Shown here: piece after piece, positions 49,055 through 59,954 of the stretch
Layout of the letters: each line of letters begins with the position of its first letter
How positions within the stretch are numbered: position 1 is the first letter of the stretch
Assembly: GCA_001464755.1 (NCBI GenBank)
Contig: LNDR01000411.1
Coordinates: forward strand, 1-64,000
Length of the DNA: 64,000 nt
From: Rhizobiales bacterium Ga0077524
Lineage (GTDB): Bacteria; Pseudomonadota; Alphaproteobacteria; Rhizobiales; Hyphomicrobiaceae
Direction of reading: 5' to 3'
Made by a program: the position numbers and the translations under genes
Notes under the pieces: model-generated
What the model was told of the DNA's origin: nothing
The model's database searches: none
The model's input: only the letters and a program-made list of their open reading frames with translations

Positions 49055-49948
49055 ATGGGTGTTAAAAGTCGTTCAGTCCGTCTCGATTGGGAGGACCTTC
49101 GGGTTCTAATCGAATTGGCGCGCCGGGGCAGCTTGTCGGCGACGGCACGAGCGCTCGGTGTGACGCACGTCACGGTCAGCCGACGTATCGCCAATCTCGA
49201 AACGGATCTCGCGCAACCGCTCTTCACGCGAGAGTCCGGCCGATACGTGTTGACCGAGGCCGGCAAACGCATTCTCGAGTTGGCTAGCCCGATGGCCGAC
49301 CGGGCAGAGGCGATCGTACGTATCGTCTCTGGCTTCCACGCCAAAGTCGCGGGCGCAGTCCGCATAACCGCTACCGAGGCGGTAGGCGTATACGTTGTAA
49401 TGCCCGCCCTCAAGGAAATTCGTCAGCAATATCCAGATCTCGATCTCGATCTGCGGATCAGTCAGCAGAACTTGAACCTCGCTCGAAGCGACGCCGACGT
49501 TGCCGTTCGTCTGTCCGAACCGGCGGCGGATTCAGGGCTGTTCGGTTTTAAGGTCACCGAACTCGCCTACCATCTCTACGGTGCCCGCAGTTACGTCGAC
49601 GCGCGCAAGCCCGAACTCTTCGAGTACATCGGCTACGCTCCCGAATTCGCGACATGGCCTGAGGCCCAGGCACTCGATCGTATCGCACGCGGCGGTCGAA
49701 CCGCGGTGCGCATCAATCATCTCGGCAATCGGATCGAGGCGACCCGGCTTGGCCTCGGCCTTTCGCTCCTGCCGGCACAGATGGCCGAGCCATGGCCCGA
49801 GCTGGTCCGCGTCTCCCGCGGCGCTCCGATTATGAAGCGCGACGTCTGGGTCCTCATGCACCAGGATTTGAAGGACGTTCCACGCATAACGGTGTGCTTC
49901 GACCTTCTCGTCGAGACCATCAGAACGCGTTACGCAGGTGAAAACTGA
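49055..49948 (+). CDS. LysR family transcriptional regulator
   Basis: LDWEDLRVLIELARRGSLSATARALGVTHVTVSRRIANLETDLAQPLFTRESGRYVLTEAG. Confidence 0.94.
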   Translation: MGVKSRSVRLDWEDLRVLIELARRGSLSATARALGVTHVTVSRRIANLETDLAQPLFTRESGRYVLTEAGKRILELASPMADRAEAIVRIVSGFHAKVAGAVRITATEAVGVYVVMPALKEIRQQYPDLDLDLRISQQNLNLARSDADVAVRLSEPAADSGLFGFKVTELAYHLYGARSYVDARKPELFEYIGYAPEFATWPEAQALDRIARGGRTAVRINHLGNRIEATRLGLGLSLLPAQMAEPWPELVRVSRGAPIMKRDVWVLMHQDLKDVPRITVCFDLLVETIRTRYAGEN

Positions 49949-50065
49949 GCCGGTCGCTGCGCCATCGCGCCGAACCGCTCTGGACAAGCCACCGCGAAGG
50001 CGCAATCGTGCCTCGGGACCGGGGAGATACGCACCCCTCGTGCACACATTTCAGGGAGACCGCCC

Positions 50066-50941
50066 ATGAGCACCGCCATCGAGCTCGGCGACATTAAGAT
50101 TCGACGCATTGTCGAGCAGGAGGCCCCGTTCTTTCCCGTGCACGATTTTTTTCCGAAGTTTACCAAGGAGATGATGACCGAGAACAGTCATTGGCTGCAG
50201 CCGCGCTTTGTCGACAACAACGGCATGCTGGTGCTTTGCATCCAAAGCTACGTCATCGAGACTCCGCATCACAAAATCCTGGTCGACACCTGCGTGGGCA
50301 ACCACAAACCGCGCCCACACCGGCCGTTCTGGAACATGATGGAGTCCGACCGATACGAGAGGAGCCTCGCTGCAGCCGGCCTCACCGTGAACGACATCGA
50401 CTTCGTGATGTGCACCCATCTCCACGTCGACCATGTCGGCTGGAATACGCGCCTCGAGAATGGCCGCTGGGTTCCGACATTTCCCAAGGCGCGCTACATC
50501 TTTTCCGACCGGGAACTCGAGTTCTGGACAGCGCGTCACAAGCAGAACCCCGAGGCCGCTGCGTGGATTACCGACAGCGTCTTGCCTGTCGTCGAGGCAG
50601 GACGTGTCGACATCGTCAAGAGCGACTACGCATTCAACGATCACGTTCAACTGGTTCCAGCGCCTGGGCACACCATCGATCAGTACAATGTCCTCGCTGG
50701 CAAGGCTGGACACGATGCCCTTGTTACAGGCGACATGGTGCATTCGCCGATCCAGGTCCGCTATCCCGAGATCGGCATGATGTCGGATTGGGATTCCAAA
50801 ATCGCCGGCGAGACGCGCAATCGACTGTTCTCGCGCTTCTGCGATACCTCGACGCTGATCTGCACCGGCCACTTCCCGTCGCCCTCAGCAGGCCGCATCA
50901 CCCGCGACAAGGCAGGACACTTCAAATTCGTCGAAGCGTAG
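50066..50941 (+). CDS. MBL-fold metallo-hydrolase
   Basis: MCTHLHVDHVGWNT, VPAPGHTIDQ, VTGDMVHSP. Confidence 0.93.
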   Translation: MSTAIELGDIKIRRIVEQEAPFFPVHDFFPKFTKEMMTENSHWLQPRFVDNNGMLVLCIQSYVIETPHHKILVDTCVGNHKPRPHRPFWNMMESDRYERSLAAAGLTVNDIDFVMCTHLHVDHVGWNTRLENGRWVPTFPKARYIFSDRELEFWTARHKQNPEAAAWITDSVLPVVEAGRVDIVKSDYAFNDHVQLVPAPGHTIDQYNVLAGKAGHDALVTGDMVHSPIQVRYPEIGMMSDWDSKIAGETRNRLFSRFCDTSTLICTGHFPSPSAGRITRDKAGHFKFVEA

Positions 50942-51048
50942 GGCGCACCGCACTCGATTCGACAGCAGCAGATTTCCCTCGGACACCCGATGGCGAGATC
51001 GAGTGCACCTCGGAGGCACCGCACCCAAGTCGGATCGCAGCGACGGCC

Positions 51049-51966
51049 TCAGCCGAGTGCCGTCGCGACGACCCACCAGCCGGGCCGCGCCGCCGCAAGG
51101 TGTCGCGCGCCCTCCTGCGCGGCTTCGGACGAGGCGAAGAGCGAAAAGCACGTCGGCCCGCTCCCGGACATCCGAGCGAGCAGCGACCCATCGAGTTCGG
51201 AGAGGCGCGCTCTCACATCGGCCACCTCGGGACACATTAGGCTGGCCACCACCTCGAGATCGTTGCCGCGATCGGCCAGATAGCCGAGCAGTACGGCCAG
51301 ATCTGCGAACCTCGGAGGCGCGGTCTCCCGCGTCGGTCTTCCTCCGGCCTTCAACGGGCCCGCACCCAGTGCGGTGAAGACATCGCCTGTCGCCAGCGGC
51401 ACCCGCGGATTTGCCAGTACTGCCCAGAGCAACGGCAAATTCGGCACGGCGACGACCCGCTCTCCCAGACCACTCATTATTGCTGCCGAACGTCCGAGGC
51501 AGACCGGGACATCAGCCCCTAGCGACGCCGCGAGCCCCATCCAGTCTATCTCGTCGGCCAAGCTTGCATTTGCCCGCCGCAACAGACGCAATGCGGCCGC
51601 CGCATCTGCCGATCCGCCGCCTATGCCTGCCGCGATCGGCAGCCTTTTCTCCAGCCGGAATGTACCTGTCTGCAGTTGCGGCACCTTTGTCGAGGCGGCG
51701 ATGGCAGCCCTCGCCACAAGGTTCGCGCCCTCCCCCGCCTCGGTGAGGGCGCCGGCCCCAGGCCCCGTCGTCTCCAGGCGAAAGGCCCCGCCCGGCTTGA
51801 GGCTGACCACGTCCCCAGCTTCGGCGTCGGCGAACACCACTAGGCTCTCGATCTCGTGGTATCCGTCCGGTCGACGCCCGTGGACGGTCAGCGTCAGATT
51901 GACCTTGGCAGGAGCCGCCTCGACCAGCGAGCCCTGCGCGTTTCCTCGGCTGACCAAGATCGACAC
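51049..51966 (-). CDS. ispE: 4-(cytidine 5'-diphospho)-2-C-methyl-D-erythritol kinase
   Basis: APAKVNLTLTVHGRRPDGYHEIESLVVFAD; LPIAAGIGGGSADAAAALRLL; LARMSGSGPTCFSLF. Confidence 0.96.
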   Translation of the reverse strand: MSILVSRGNAQGSLVEAAPAKVNLTLTVHGRRPDGYHEIESLVVFADAEAGDVVSLKPGGAFRLETTGPGAGALTEAGEGANLVARAAIAASTKVPQLQTGTFRLEKRLPIAAGIGGGSADAAAALRLLRRANASLADEIDWMGLAASLGADVPVCLGRSAAIMSGLGERVVAVPNLPLLWAVLANPRVPLATGDVFTALGAGPLKAGGRPTRETAPPRFADLAVLLGYLADRGNDLEVVASLMCPEVADVRARLSELDGSLLARMSGSGPTCFSLFASSEAAQEGARHLAAARPGWWVVATALG

Positions 51967-51999
51967 GCCTCCGGCTCGCGTGAGACCATCTCTTCGGGC

Positions 52000-53829
52000 T
52001 TACTGGAAGCCGGGGCTTTGTGGCGCAAGGCGCGTCTCGACGCGTTTCCGCGGCTCTCCGGACTTCACGGCTCGAGCCTTCTTGGCCTTCTGCGCCCGTG
52101 CCTGCGGCAGGTTTGGCAATCCCTTGGCGACCTTCTGCCTGATTTTCGCTTCTTCATCGGGCTCCGGCTTCAGCGTCAAGGCCTGCTCCCACTGGAATTG
52201 GGCCTCGCGTTGGCGCCCTACGCGCCAGAAGGCGTCGCCGAGATGATCGTTAAGTGTCGGATCCTCCGGTCGCAGCTCAACTGCCCGCTCCAGATACTTG
52301 ACCGCCTGCTTGAAGTTGCCGAGCCGGAAATGTGCCCACCCGAGACTGTCGACGATGTAGCCATCGTCGGGCTTTAGCTGTACGGCCCGCTCGATCAGCT
52401 TGAGGCCCTGCTTCAAATTCACGCCCTGATCGACCCACGAGTAACCCAGATAGTTGAGAACCAGCGATTGATCGGGCGAAAGCTGCATCGCCTTTTGCAG
52501 GTCGGCTTCGGCCAGAGGCCACTTTTTGACCCGCTCATAGCTTGTGCCGCGAGCATAGAAGTACGGCCAGTGCTTGGCTTCCGGCTTGTCGATCAGCGCA
52601 ATGACTTTCGAGTAGTACTCGATGGCTTCCTCGTAGCGCTTGCGCCCGCGCATCATGTTTCCGAGCGCATCGAGCGCCCTCGGATCAGACGGATCCCGCG
52701 CCGACAATCGCTCGAGCAACAGCTTGGCTTCGTCGACGCGATCCAAAAGGTTGAGATTCTGGGCCCTCCGAATATCGATCGCCTGCTGCAAGGGCGAGCC
52801 TTCGGGAATCCGATCGTATGCCGCGATCGCAGCCTCGTAGTTCTTCGTTGTCTCGTAGACGTTCGCCAGCGCCGCCAGGGCAAAAGGCGAGGCCGGCTCT
52901 AGATAGAGTGCCATTTGCAGGTAAACGGAGCCGACGCTGATTCCACCCTCGCTCGCCAACGCCTCACCGAGTCCATAGAAGATCTCGGCAAGCCCCTGGC
53001 TTGGCGTTCCGACCAGAAGCTCGACCCGCTTGCCGCTATTGAGCTGTTCTGCGAGCCCCTTGGCGACAGGATGCACGGCACCGCCCGTCTTCCTGGCATG
53101 CTCGTCGAGCGTAGCTGACGCGAGCTTATTGTCGCCCGCCGCCGAGGCATGGTGCGCATAGGCGAGGGCCACACGGAACGACTTCGTGTCACTGCGGAAG
53201 ATGCGCTCATAGCCCTGGCGGGCCTGCGTTCGCTGCCCCGCCACATCGTACATCAGCGCCTTGTGATAGCGCACATAGAAGCGCGCCCATTCAGCCTGGT
53301 TGACGGCATCCGCCTCGGCAATGGCACCTGTGACGTCGCCTTGCGCGATTTTCATCCAGCCGCGTGCCAGTGCGAGCGTCAGCTGCTCCATCACGCCATT
53401 TCCAGGCGCTCCGAAATGCCGGGCCGCGTCCGCGTAGCGCTTCTCCTTTGCAGCTTCCAATCCGAGCACCAGCCGAGCCATCCGGTGCTCCGGATGGCTT
53501 TCGATGAGCCGCTTTGCCAGCTCGATCGCGGGCTCGAAGCGCCCCTCGGTAGCCTCCATGAGCAACGCTTGCTCGGTAAGAGGCATGTTGCTCGGATCAC
53601 GTGACAACGCCGCCCGGTAGTGCTCCGACGCGGCCACGGTGTCGTGCTGTCCGCGCGCAATGCGTCCTGCCAGATAGCTGCCGAGCAGTGAACTCGCCCC
53701 TTGGGCGTCGCTACCCGTTCGAGCTGTCGCCGCCCCGCCGCCGAGCGAGCAGACCAGGGGCAGCACTAGCAGGAGCCTCGCTACGCCCCGGCTTCCCCTG
53801 ACGGTGGCTCGCTTCCACATCGCTTGCAC
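52000..53829 (-). CDS. TPR repeat protein with signal peptide
   Basis: Multiple TPR units (LVLNYLGYSWVDQGVNLKQGLKLIERAVQLKPDDGYIVDSLGWAHFRLGNFKQAV). Confidence 0.9.
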   Translation of the reverse strand: MQAMWKRATVRGSRGVARLLLVLPLVCSLGGGAATARTGSDAQGASSLLGSYLAGRIARGQHDTVAASEHYRAALSRDPSNMPLTEQALLMEATEGRFEPAIELAKRLIESHPEHRMARLVLGLEAAKEKRYADAARHFGAPGNGVMEQLTLALARGWMKIAQGDVTGAIAEADAVNQAEWARFYVRYHKALMYDVAGQRTQARQGYERIFRSDTKSFRVALAYAHHASAAGDNKLASATLDEHARKTGGAVHPVAKGLAEQLNSGKRVELLVGTPSQGLAEIFYGLGEALASEGGISVGSVYLQMALYLEPASPFALAALANVYETTKNYEAAIAAYDRIPEGSPLQQAIDIRRAQNLNLLDRVDEAKLLLERLSARDPSDPRALDALGNMMRGRKRYEEAIEYYSKVIALIDKPEAKHWPYFYARGTSYERVKKWPLAEADLQKAMQLSPDQSLVLNYLGYSWVDQGVNLKQGLKLIERAVQLKPDDGYIVDSLGWAHFRLGNFKQAVKYLERAVELRPEDPTLNDHLGDAFWRVGRQREAQFQWEQALTLKPEPDEEAKIRQKVAKGLPNLPQARAQKAKKARAVKSGEPRKRVETRLAPQSPGFQ

Positions 53830-53960
53830 CTCGCGGGCCTCGTAAAGGCACCCGGCTTGAGTGATTCACCAGTCCGGACGCTAGCAAATCTAGGCGCCTC
53901 TTGACCATAACGATTCCCAGTGCTCTTACCGTGCAATCACCGATCGTTCCCAGCATTCTC

Positions 53961-54950
53961 TTATACGATCGGCGTCTCACCGGCGAGCACCTGTGCCAGC
54001 ACAGGCCGGTCGACATTGCCCCCCGAAAGAATGACGCCGAGCCTTGCTCCGGCCTGCCTGCGGCGGTCTTTCAGCATCGCCGCCGTGGCGGCCGCACCCG
54101 CCCCCTCCGCCACGTTGTGCGTCGTCTCGTAGAGGAGACGGATCGCCTCCGCAATCTCGTCCTCGCTCACGCGGACAATCTCGGCAGCCCCCCGCGCGAT
54201 CACGGCGATCGCATCGGGGTGCGGCTCTCGGCAGGCCATTCCGTCGGCGAAGGTCGCCGCGCTGTTGGTCGCCACCACCCGACCCGCCTCGAACGACAAG
54301 GCTACGGCCGGCGCCGCATCGGCTACGACACCGACGATCTCCGTGGAGAGCCCGAGCGCATCCCGCGCCGCGATCAGCCCCGAGATGCCCGAACCCATGC
54401 CGATCGGGACGTAGACGGCATCAAGCGGCCCTGCGGCGGCGAAAAGCTCGAGCGCATAGGTCGCCACACCCTTGACCAGCGCGGGGTGATACGACGGCAC
54501 CATGTGGAGCCCCTCGACCGAGGCGAGCCGCGCTGCCTCGTCCTTCGCCTCGTCGAAATCTTTGCCATGTTCGATAAGGCGGGCCCCAAACGCGCGCATG
54601 GCGGCATTCTTCTCGACCGAGTTCCCATGCGGAACCAGAATCGTCGAGGCGAGCCCGGATGCCTTGGCGGCGCGGGCGATCGACTGTCCGTGGTTGCCGC
54701 GCGTCGCGGTAATCACCCCATTGGCACCCGCACCGCACTTGGCCAACTCGTCGATATAGACGATGCCACCGCGGATCTTGAAGGCGCCTGTCGGCGTGTG
54801 ATTCTCGTGCTTGACCCAAACCTCTGCGCCCGACCGCTCCCCTAGCAGTGGCCACACGTAAGCCGGAGTGGGTGGCATCTGCGCGTGCACCAGATCGGCC
54901 GCCGCCTCGAGATCGGATCGACTGAGAGCATAAGGGTCTCGCACCGGCAT
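53961..54950 (-). CDS. Threonine/serine dehydratase family PLP enzyme
   Basis: VWVKHENHTPTGAFKIRGGIVYIDEL (PLP Lys), TATRGNHGQSIARAAKASGL. Confidence 0.92.
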   Translation of the reverse strand: MPVRDPYALSRSDLEAAADLVHAQMPPTPAYVWPLLGERSGAEVWVKHENHTPTGAFKIRGGIVYIDELAKCGAGANGVITATRGNHGQSIARAAKASGLASTILVPHGNSVEKNAAMRAFGARLIEHGKDFDEAKDEAARLASVEGLHMVPSYHPALVKGVATYALELFAAAGPLDAVYVPIGMGSGISGLIAARDALGLSTEIVGVVADAAPAVALSFEAGRVVATNSAATFADGMACREPHPDAIAVIARGAAEIVRVSEDEIAEAIRLLYETTHNVAEGAGAAATAAMLKDRRRQAGARLGVILSGGNVDRPVLAQVLAGETPIV

Positions 54951-55089
54951 ACCTCCGCAAGGTCACTCCCGCAGCGCTAGCACGGCGACCGATCCCGTCG
55001 CATCTGGCTCCCTGATCTGCGTCAATCTGCGCAATGCCCGGGCATCGATGTTTCCGGACTATCGCGCCGAAGTCGCACCGAGGAAAAAC

Positions 55090-55680
55090 ATGTCGATGAG
55101 CGAGATCGCAGACTTGAAGGCGACGGATGACAACCGCTCCAAATGGATCGGCGTCTATGTCGGCGTGCTGGCCACATTGCTCGCCATCTGCGGCGTCGGC
55201 GGCGGCAATGCATCCAAGGACGCGACACGCGCCAACATCGAGGTCACCAACATGTGGGCGTTCTTCCAGGCAAAGAACGTCCGCCGCACGACGTATTCGC
55301 TGGCCGGCGACGAGCTCGAGCTGATGCTCGCGGTCAACCCGGCCATGCCCCCCGAGGCACGCCGTGCGGTACAGGACAAGATCAAGTCCTATCGCGACAC
55401 CGTCGCCGCTTTCTCCAGCGACAAGCAGCGCAATGAAGGCCTCGACGAGCTGTTCCAGCGCGCCAAGGTGCTCGAGGCGGAGCGCGACCTGGCCCTGCGC
55501 AAGGACCCCTACTTCGATCTCTCCCAAGCCCTGCTGCAAATCGCCATCGTGCTCGCATCCGTAGCCCTGATTGCTGGCACGGACGCACTCTTGATAGCGA
55601 GTTTCGCCCTCGCCGCAGGCGGCACAGCCCTGATGATCAACGGCTTCACCCTCTGGTTCGCGGTGCCGCTCCTCGGCTAG
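55090..55680 (+). CDS. DUF4337-like membrane protein
   Basis: WIGVYVGVLATLLAICGVGGGNASKDATRANIEVTNMWAFFQAKNVRRTTYSLA. Confidence 0.8.
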   Translation: MSMSEIADLKATDDNRSKWIGVYVGVLATLLAICGVGGGNASKDATRANIEVTNMWAFFQAKNVRRTTYSLAGDELELMLAVNPAMPPEARRAVQDKIKSYRDTVAAFSSDKQRNEGLDELFQRAKVLEAERDLALRKDPYFDLSQALLQIAIVLASVALIAGTDALLIASFALAAGGTALMINGFTLWFAVPLLG

Positions 55681-56564
55681 CCGAGTGGTCGCGGCGGGAG
55701 CTTCGTGACGGTACCGTGCAGGTCGGACCAGAGCCCGGTGTCGTGAGTAAAGAGCCTTGGCGGCTCGACAAGGCGGTGCGAGATCTCCCGTCCGTCGAGC
55801 GTCCATTCGACGAAGCCCGAGCGCGCGAAGCCGCCGAAGTGCTTCTGCCATTTCGCGATGTTTACGAACGACGTGCAAGGCGCCCACACGATCTCGATAT
55901 CGCGCCACATCATGCGTCGATAGACGTGCAGATGGCCGCACGCGATAACCCGCACACCGCCTTGCTGACAGGCTTCGAGGAAGGCAAGCCGCCCCTCGAA
56001 CGGGATGCTCGATGTCGTCGCCTGGCGATCCTCGACATCATCGACGAACGGCGGCATGTGCATGAAGACCATGACCGGCCGTCCGCCGCGCGTTCCCAGT
56101 GTGTCCGCCAGAAACGCCACCTGCTCGGCTTCCTCGGGTCGATCGCTGCCGAAAAGCGACGTATCGAGCCCGACGAGCCGCCAGTCGCCGACATCCTCCA
56201 TCCACGATAGTGGCCCGAATTCCCGCCGCCAGGCAGCCAGGCGCCGATCGGTCAACGGTTGGTCTAGTCGCGAGTGGCGCGGCGCTTCGCCCACATCGTG
56301 GTTGCCGGGAATGATCCGCCAGCATGCCGCAATGCGTCCCATCTCCGCTCGCGAGAATGCAAGGTCGGCCGCACAAGCGGGTCCGTTGAACGAGACATCG
56401 CCAGAATGCACGACGAGGTCCGGCGCCGATGCCCCGACCTCGTCGGCCAGAACCCGGAAATTATCGACGAAGTAAGAGTGCGTCGCCGATAGGTGAGTAT
56501 CGGAGATCTGCACCACGCGATAAGTCCTGCGCGCGCCCGGCGCGGCCGTCTCTTGGCTCATCAA
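55677..56564 (-). CDS. Metallophosphoesterase (CpdA-like)
   Basis: RVVQISDTHLSATHS, VVHSGDVSFNG, IPGNHDVGE, VIACGHLHVYR. Confidence 0.93.
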   Translation of the reverse strand: MMSQETAAPGARRTYRVVQISDTHLSATHSYFVDNFRVLADEVGASAPDLVVHSGDVSFNGPACAADLAFSRAEMGRIAACWRIIPGNHDVGEAPRHSRLDQPLTDRRLAAWRREFGPLSWMEDVGDWRLVGLDTSLFGSDRPEEAEQVAFLADTLGTRGGRPVMVFMHMPPFVDDVEDRQATTSSIPFEGRLAFLEACQQGGVRVIACGHLHVYRRMMWRDIEIVWAPCTSFVNIAKWQKHFGGFARSGFVEWTLDGREISHRLVEPPRLFTHDTGLWSDLHGTVTKLPPRPLG

Positions 56565-56653
56565 TGAACGCCCCTTGATCCGCCCTTCATGCCCGATACT
56601 AGGGCGCCACAGGCCGGTTGGCGATCATCTCAGGGATATCGAAAGCGCCCGGC

Positions 56654-56950
56654 TTACTCCGCCGCGTCCAGCATCTCGTCGGGCATCTGCATCGAAGGAC
56701 CATCGGCCAGCATGCCCAGCGCATGCAGGTACGTCTCGAGCAGCGCCTCTTCCTCGGTGCGCTCCGCCTTGGGCTTCTTCCGGAGCGAGATCACCTTTTT
56801 CATGATCTTCGGATCGAAGCCCTCGGACTTGGCCTCGAGGAACTTGTCCCGGATATCGGCTGCCAACGCCTTCTTCTCCTCCTCGAGACGCTCGATCTGC
56901 TCGATGTACTGGCGGAGCTGGTTCTGGGAGGAGGCCTGCAGCGTGGTCAT
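56654..56950 (-). CDS. gapR: GapR family nucleoid-associated protein (DUF2312)
   Basis: QLRQYIEQIERLEEEKKALAADIRDKFLEAKSEGFDPKIMKKVISLRKK. Confidence 0.93.
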   Translation of the reverse strand: MTTLQASSQNQLRQYIEQIERLEEEKKALAADIRDKFLEAKSEGFDPKIMKKVISLRKKPKAERTEEEALLETYLHALGMLADGPSMQMPDEMLDAAE

Positions 56951-57120
56951 GTCGTATGCCCTCGATCGCTTGACGTTTGCCCGCAAAGCTACGCCCCCGT
57001 CCGGCGCGATCAAGGCGGTTGGGTTGTCTCTCCCGCCAATTCACACCCCACTTGCCTCGCGCGCGAGATCGCTTGACAGTGGCCTCCGCGCCGTCACGGC
57101 GAGCGATGGAGTCTGACCCC

Positions 57121-58174
57121 ATGAATCAAGCCTTCCGCCCGCTGGCGGGCGTAAAGGTCGTCGACGTCAGTCACGTCATCGCCGGACCATTTGCCACTTT
57201 CCACCTCGCCCAGATGGGCGCCGATGTCCTCAAGATCGAAAGCCCAGCCGGCGATGTCATGCGCCGCGGCGCGCGGGGCCCCCAGGCGTTCGTCGCCCTC
57301 AATGCCGGCAAACGCAAGCTGCGCCTTGACCTGCGAATGCCCGAGAATCTCGCGCGGATCAAAGCTGAGATCGCCGGCGCCGACGTCTTCGTCGACAACC
57401 TGCGCCCCGGCGCAAGCGATCGTCTGGGCCTCGGCTGGGAGGCCCTGAAGGCGCTCAACCCGCGCCTGATCTATTGCTCCATCTCGGGCTTCGGCCGCGA
57501 CACCGGCCGCTCGGCCTACGATCACGTCGTCCAGGCGGCCACCGGCATGACGCTCGCCTCCGGGGCCGAGACCGATCCCCCGCAGAAGATCGGCTTTCCC
57601 CTGATTGATGCGGGGGCAGGCATTATTGCGGCGCTCGCCATCGTCTCTGCACTCCGCGAGCGTGACCGCCGCGGTGCCGGCATGCTGATCGACGTTTCCA
57701 TGGCAGGCGCCGCTCTGCAGCTCATGTATCCGCTGACCTGCGAGGCATTGACCGACGGCACCCGCCCCGTGCGCCAGGGCAACCAGGCCTTCTCCGGAAG
57801 CCCCGCCGCCGATCTATTCCCGACCCGAGACGGCGGCCAGATCGCCTTCGCAGCCAACACGCCTCGCCAGTTCCTGGCCCTTCTCGACGTGCTCGGCATC
57901 ACCGAGGTCGCCAGTGATCCAGCGCTCTTCGAGAGCCCTCTGACTATCGATGCACCGGCCGCGTTCCTGCGCGCCAAGGACCCGCCGGCCGTCAAGGCTC
58001 GCCTCTCCGAGGCAAAGAGCCGTCACGACTGCGTCGACATCGAGCGCAGGTGCGCCGAGGCCCCTCGACGTTTTCGCCCGGGAGGCGGCGGCCGCGGGAC
58101 ATCTCGCCACCACCATCCTCGACGACGAGGGCACCCGCGTCGTCTCCCCGGGACTGGGCTTCAAGGTGTCCTGA
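57121..58174 (+). pseudogene. CaiB/BaiF CoA-transferase gene with apparent frameshift near its 3' end
   Basis: MNQAFRPLAGVKVVDVSHVIAGPFATFHLAQMGADVLKIE...; after KSRHDCVDIE the family-like sequence continues in another frame as GAPRPLDVFAREAAAAGHLATTILDDEGTRVVSPGLGFKVS* (stop 58174). Confidence 0.7.
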
Positions 58175-58184
58175 CCGTCGACGC

Positions 58185-59954
58185 CTATTCCCCACCCCGC
58201 GTGTTGATCTCGATCACCTCGAAGCGGCGGCGTGCCCGCTCCACAGAGGCGCCGGGACGCGCCGTCGTGTAACAATTGCCGAGCACCAGAACTTCCATAT
58301 CGGTCCGCAGAAAGCAGGAGATCGCCTCCTCCGGCCGCGTCACGATCGGCTCCTGCTTGTTGAAGCTCGTATTGAGCAGCACCGGCACGCCCGTGATCTG
58401 GCCGAAGCGCTCGATCAGTGCATGATACCGCGAGTTTGCCGCCCGCGAGATCGTCTGGATGCGTGCCGTCCCATCCACATGCACCGCCGCAGGAATACGC
58501 GGAGCCGCAGCCGGCCGCACGCGCGGCGCCATGGTCATGAACGGATCGGGCTGATCGATCTCGAAGAATGCGCCTGCCTGCTCCTCCAGAACCGACGGCG
58601 CAAACGGCCGAAATGGCTCGCGAAACTTGACCCGCCGATTGATGGTATCGCGCACATCCGGTCGGAGCGGCGAAGCCAGGATCGAGCGGTTGCCCAGTGC
58701 CCGCGGCCCGATCTCGTACCGGCCCTGATACCAACCGACGATGCGTCCATCAGCCAGGTCTTGCGCCACCCGCTCGATCAACTGGGCGTCTTCCAGCCGC
58801 TCATAGGTGAGACCGGCGTCACCGAGCGCCCTTTCGATCTCCACGTCACCGTAGGCGAGACCATGATAGGCATGGTCCATCACTTCACCTCGGGGCTTCC
58901 CGAGCGTCTGATGCCAGTGCCACAGCGCGCTGCCGAGCGGCGCGCCGGTATCGGAGGCACACGGTGGCACCCAGATCCGATCGAAGCCGGCTTCACGCAC
59001 CAGTCGCGCATTGGCGACGCAATTGAGCGCCACACCGCCGACCAGACACAGATTGCGCGACGGAAATTGCCGGCGCGCCGCGCGCGCCACATGCAGGACC
59101 ACCTCCTCGGTCATGGCCTGTAGCGCGTAGGCAAGATCGTGATGATGCGCAGTGAGCGGCTCGCCCTTTTGTCGCGCAGGTCCGAATGCATCGAGAAATT
59201 TCTGCCGGAATGGCCGCAGCATGCCAAAGCTATCGTAGCTGAAATAGCTCATATCGAGGGTGAATCTGCCGTCCGGCTCGAGCCGCACGACCTTCTTGAA
59301 CTCACCCGCCAGACGGTCGCTTCCGAGCGCCGCCAGAGCCATCACGGTTCCTTCCTCGAACGCCTCGAAGCCGAGATGCCGCGTCACGAAAGTATAGATC
59401 ATGCCAAGGCTGTCGAAGAACTGACCGTGCCAGTGTCGCTCGAGCCGATTGCCCTGGCCGCTGAAGACGCTCGTGGCCGCATCGTCTCCGAATCCGTCCA
59501 TCACGATCACGGTCGCGTCTTCGAATGGCGAAACAAAAAACATCGCAGCGTGGGACTCGTGATGCCCGACATTGACGATTTTCGGCAACCGCTCGCCGGG
59601 CAGATATTTCCGCGCATCCATCCGCATCCAGAAATTGAGCGTGATGACACCGCTGTCCTGTGTCGTGTGCGCGTTCGGGCGGAGCAGATTGAGGCTCGCC
59701 GGAAAGCGGCGAAGGATCACCTTCGCGAAGGTGCGCTTGAGCCGCGTCGTATCCCATGGCGTGGTGACGACATCGAATTCGGCAAGCCGAGAGCCGGTTG
59801 CTCTGAGCAGCGCCTCGATCGATTCCTTCGGGAATTGCAGCGTGTGCTTTTCCCGGTTGTGCCGCTCCTCCTCGAGCACATACCTGATCGCGCCGTTTTC
59901 GACGAGCGCAACGCCAGTGTCATGGGTCTGGCTGACGAGGCCCAGGATTCGCAT
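58185..59954 (-). CDS. Carbamoyltransferase (NodU/CmcH/TobZ family)
   Basis: GLVSQTHDTGVALVENGAIRYVLEEERHNREKH, VGHHESHAAMFFVSPFEDATVIVMDGFGD, NLCLVGGVALNCVANARL. Confidence 0.94.
   Translation of the reverse strand: MRILGLVSQTHDTGVALVENGAIRYVLEEERHNREKHTLQFPKESIEALLRATGSRLAEFDVVTTPWDTTRLKRTFAKVILRRFPASLNLLRPNAHTTQDSGVITLNFWMRMDARKYLPGERLPKIVNVGHHESHAAMFFVSPFEDATVIVMDGFGDDAATSVFSGQGNRLERHWHGQFFDSLGMIYTFVTRHLGFEAFEEGTVMALAALGSDRLAGEFKKVVRLEPDGRFTLDMSYFSYDSFGMLRPFRQKFLDAFGPARQKGEPLTAHHHDLAYALQAMTEEVVLHVARAARRQFPSRNLCLVGGVALNCVANARLVREAGFDRIWVPPCASDTGAPLGSALWHWHQTLGKPRGEVMDHAYHGLAYGDVEIERALGDAGLTYERLEDAQLIERVAQDLADGRIVGWYQGRYEIGPRALGNRSILASPLRPDVRDTINRRVKFREPFRPFAPSVLEEQAGAFFEIDQPDPFMTMAPRVRPAAAPRIPAAVHVDGTARIQTISRAANSRYHALIERFGQITGVPVLLNTSFNKQEPIVTRPEEAISCFLRTDMEVLVLGNCYTTARPGASVERARRRFEVIEINTRGGE

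Noticed and set aside
47842-49065. 407-aa plus-strand ORF
   Set aside because: Antisense to the selD 5' end and the MarR regulator; no recognisable domain.
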